A DNA stretch of 44,926 nucleotides from contig NZ_KE387023.1 of the NCBI RefSeq assembly GCF_000430045.1, positions 1,071,575 through 1,116,500 of the forward strand. Reading direction: 5' to 3'. This document shows, one piece after another, positions 43,708 through 44,926 of this stretch (position 1 is its first letter; the number at the start of each line of letters is the position of its first letter). The notes beneath the pieces are model-generated. The model was not told the origin of the DNA. It saw nothing but the letters and a program-made list of their open reading frames with translations, and did no database searches. The position numbers were made by a program, and so were the translations under genes. Source of the stretch: Calidithermus chliarophilus DSM 9957. GTDB taxonomy: Bacteria > Deinococcota > Deinococci > Deinococcales > Thermaceae.

Positions 43708-44901
43708 ATGGCTGCCGAGACCCAGGCCCGCACCACCCTTACCCAGAGCGTTCAGGCCCCCCGCGCCTCCGTGTTCGAGGCCTTCACCACTGCCACGCGG
43801 CTGTGCGAGTGGTTCAGCTACGACGCGCAGCTCGAGGCCGCCCCCGGCGGGCGCTTCTACGCCTACTGGCGCGAGCCCGGCTTCTACGCGGTGGGGGAGT
43901 ACCTCGAGGTGCGGGCCCCCGAGCTCATCCGCCTGCGCTGGTCCGACAAGGACAACCCCCAGCCCGTCGAGGTCGAGATCGCCTTCGCCGAGTCGGAGGG
44001 CGGGACCGAGGTGAGCGTGCACCACCCCGCCATGCCGGCGGCGCTCGAGCCCCTGTGGCGGCGGGCGCTGGCGGTGCTCGCGAGCACCCAGGAGCGCGGC
44101 TACCACCTCGACCTGCTCGAGCGCCCCATGCTGGGGGTGCTGCTCAGCGGCGACGTCACCGCGGAGAACGCCGGGCAGTACGGGGTCCCGGTGGCCTACG
44201 GCGCGGCCTTGCAGGGCACGCTGGCGGGCCTGTCGGCCGAGGCCGCAGGCCTGCGGCAGGGCGACGTGATCGTGGGGATGGACGGCAAGGAGGTTCGCAC
44301 CGTGCAGGACATCCCGCCCATCACCCGCCAGCACAAGGCCGGGGACACCGTCGTGGTCGAGTTCTACCGGGGCGCCGAGCGGCACGCCGTGCCGATGGAG
44401 CTTCGGCCGCGCAACCTGCACCCCTACCCCGAGAGCCTGGAGGACCTGGCCCGCACGATGGCCCGCGAGAAGGAGCGGCTCATCGGCGAGCTGCGGGCCC
44501 TGCTGGCGGGCGCCACCGACGCCGAGGCCGAGCGGGCGCCCGCGCCGGGCAAGTGGAACGCCAAGCAGATCCTCGCCCACCTCGTCGCCAGCGAGCGGGA
44601 GAGCCAGGCCTTCATCGCCTCGCTGGCGGTGGGCAACGAGCTCGAGGTCTTTACCGCCAACCTCGACGCCCGTGTCAACGCCCTCGTCCGGCGCTACCCC
44701 ACCCTGGCCGCGCTGGTGCAGGCCCTCGAGGACGCCTACGCCGAGACGCTCGAGATCGTCCGGGGCCTCCCCCAGGACTTCTTAGCCCGCAAGGCCAGCG
44801 TGGTGCGGGTCCAGCTCGCCGCTGAGGCCGACCCCTTCCACGTGCGGCACCACTTCGGCCAGGTCCGGCGCGCGCTCGAGGCCGCCCGCCAGGCGGCGTA
44901 G
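43708..44901 (+). CDS. AHSA1/SRPBCC-PDZ-DinB fusion protein
   Basis: A 397-residue protein made of three domains. Residues about 8-130 form an AHSA1-type START-like domain (VQAPRASVFEAFTTATRLCEWF, then GGRFYAYWREPGFYAVGEYL and IRLRWSDKDNPQPVEVEIAF). Residues about 145-245 form a PDZ domain (AGLSAEAAGLRQGDVIVGMDGKEVRTV). Residues about 255-395 form a DinB-like four-helix bundle with APGKWNAKQILAHLVASE and HVRHHFGQVRRALEAARQ, keeping the histidines. I know of no described protein with this order. GGAGGAGG precedes the ATG. It should be cytoplasmic. Operator O4 places it under the ArsR-type regulator. Confidence 0.88.
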   Translation: MAAETQARTTLTQSVQAPRASVFEAFTTATRLCEWFSYDAQLEAAPGGRFYAYWREPGFYAVGEYLEVRAPELIRLRWSDKDNPQPVEVEIAFAESEGGTEVSVHHPAMPAALEPLWRRALAVLASTQERGYHLDLLERPMLGVLLSGDVTAENAGQYGVPVAYGAALQGTLAGLSAEAAGLRQGDVIVGMDGKEVRTVQDIPPITRQHKAGDTVVVEFYRGAERHAVPMELRPRNLHPYPESLEDLARTMAREKERLIGELRALLAGATDAEAERAPAPGKWNAKQILAHLVASERESQAFIASLAVGNELEVFTANLDARVNALVRRYPTLAALVQALEDAYAETLEIVRGLPQDFLARKASVVRVQLAAEADPFHVRHHFGQVRRALEAARQAA

Positions 44902-44926
44902 GGCGCGCGGCCGTCCGGGGTCGCGG

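Overview
The window looks like chromosomal DNA from a member of the Thermales (Deinococcus-Thermus phylum), most likely a Meiothermus/Calidithermus-type organism. The reasons are very high G+C, proteins that resemble Thermus homologues as I remember them (the aspartate aminotransferase especially), an extreme excess of the hexamer CTCGAG, and many genes whose start codon lies 5-7 bases after a TANNNT -10 box, the leaderless arrangement typical of this phylum. No database search was possible, so the taxon is an inference.

Layout. 1-3602: the 3' end of a DMT transporter, DinB-like and YkgJ-like small proteins, a DUF5694-type protein and an IMPDH/GMP reductase-family enzyme. 3645-6558: alaS behind a strong promoter and a long structured leader. 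6691-11717: a membrane PAS-PAS-GGDEF-EAL protein, a HAD phosphatase, a small protein and an ArsR-type regulator with a long N-terminal domain. 11858-13914: a sulfur operon (dsrE-like, tusA, sulfide:quinone oxidoreductase-like). 13918-15593: a type I-E-like CRISPR array of 28 repeats with no cas genes in view. 15708-20581: a seven-gene minus-strand run (alpha/beta hydrolase, SPFH protein, ribbon-helix-helix protein, a 22-residue repeat protein, a methyltransferase-like membrane protein, ABC ATPase and permease). 20703-24715: PAP2 phosphatase, a small protein, an Uma2 fragment, typA and a MazF-type toxin-antitoxin pair. 24782-28835: a lactone oxidase/PLP-enzyme pair, a structured intergenic stretch and a glycosyltransferase. 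29018-33264: GNAT, thioredoxin, M23 peptidase, DUF309 and a Tat-exported PhoX behind a Pho-box-like repeat. 33347-37077: riboflavin synthesis, with ribH divergent from an FMN-riboswitch-controlled ribD-ribE-ribBA operon. 37151-42148: asparaginase, a PIB-4-type metal ATPase behind a 25-bp perfect palindrome, aspC and ung. 42264-44901: an ArsR-type regulator, a 61-residue protein and an AHSA1-PDZ-DinB fusion, linked by four copies of one 16-bp dyad.

The two signals I consider least explained are: (1) a dispersed family of intergenic arrays with a strict 7-bp period (unit roughly RRCNNNY) at seven loci, three of them joined to a shared GC hairpin; and (2) the self-contained ArsR / small protein / AHSA1-PDZ-DinB regulon with its own operator. 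The 22-residue GRxGG repeat protein encoded with an SPFH protein and a ribbon-helix-helix protein is a third candidate for a poorly described system.
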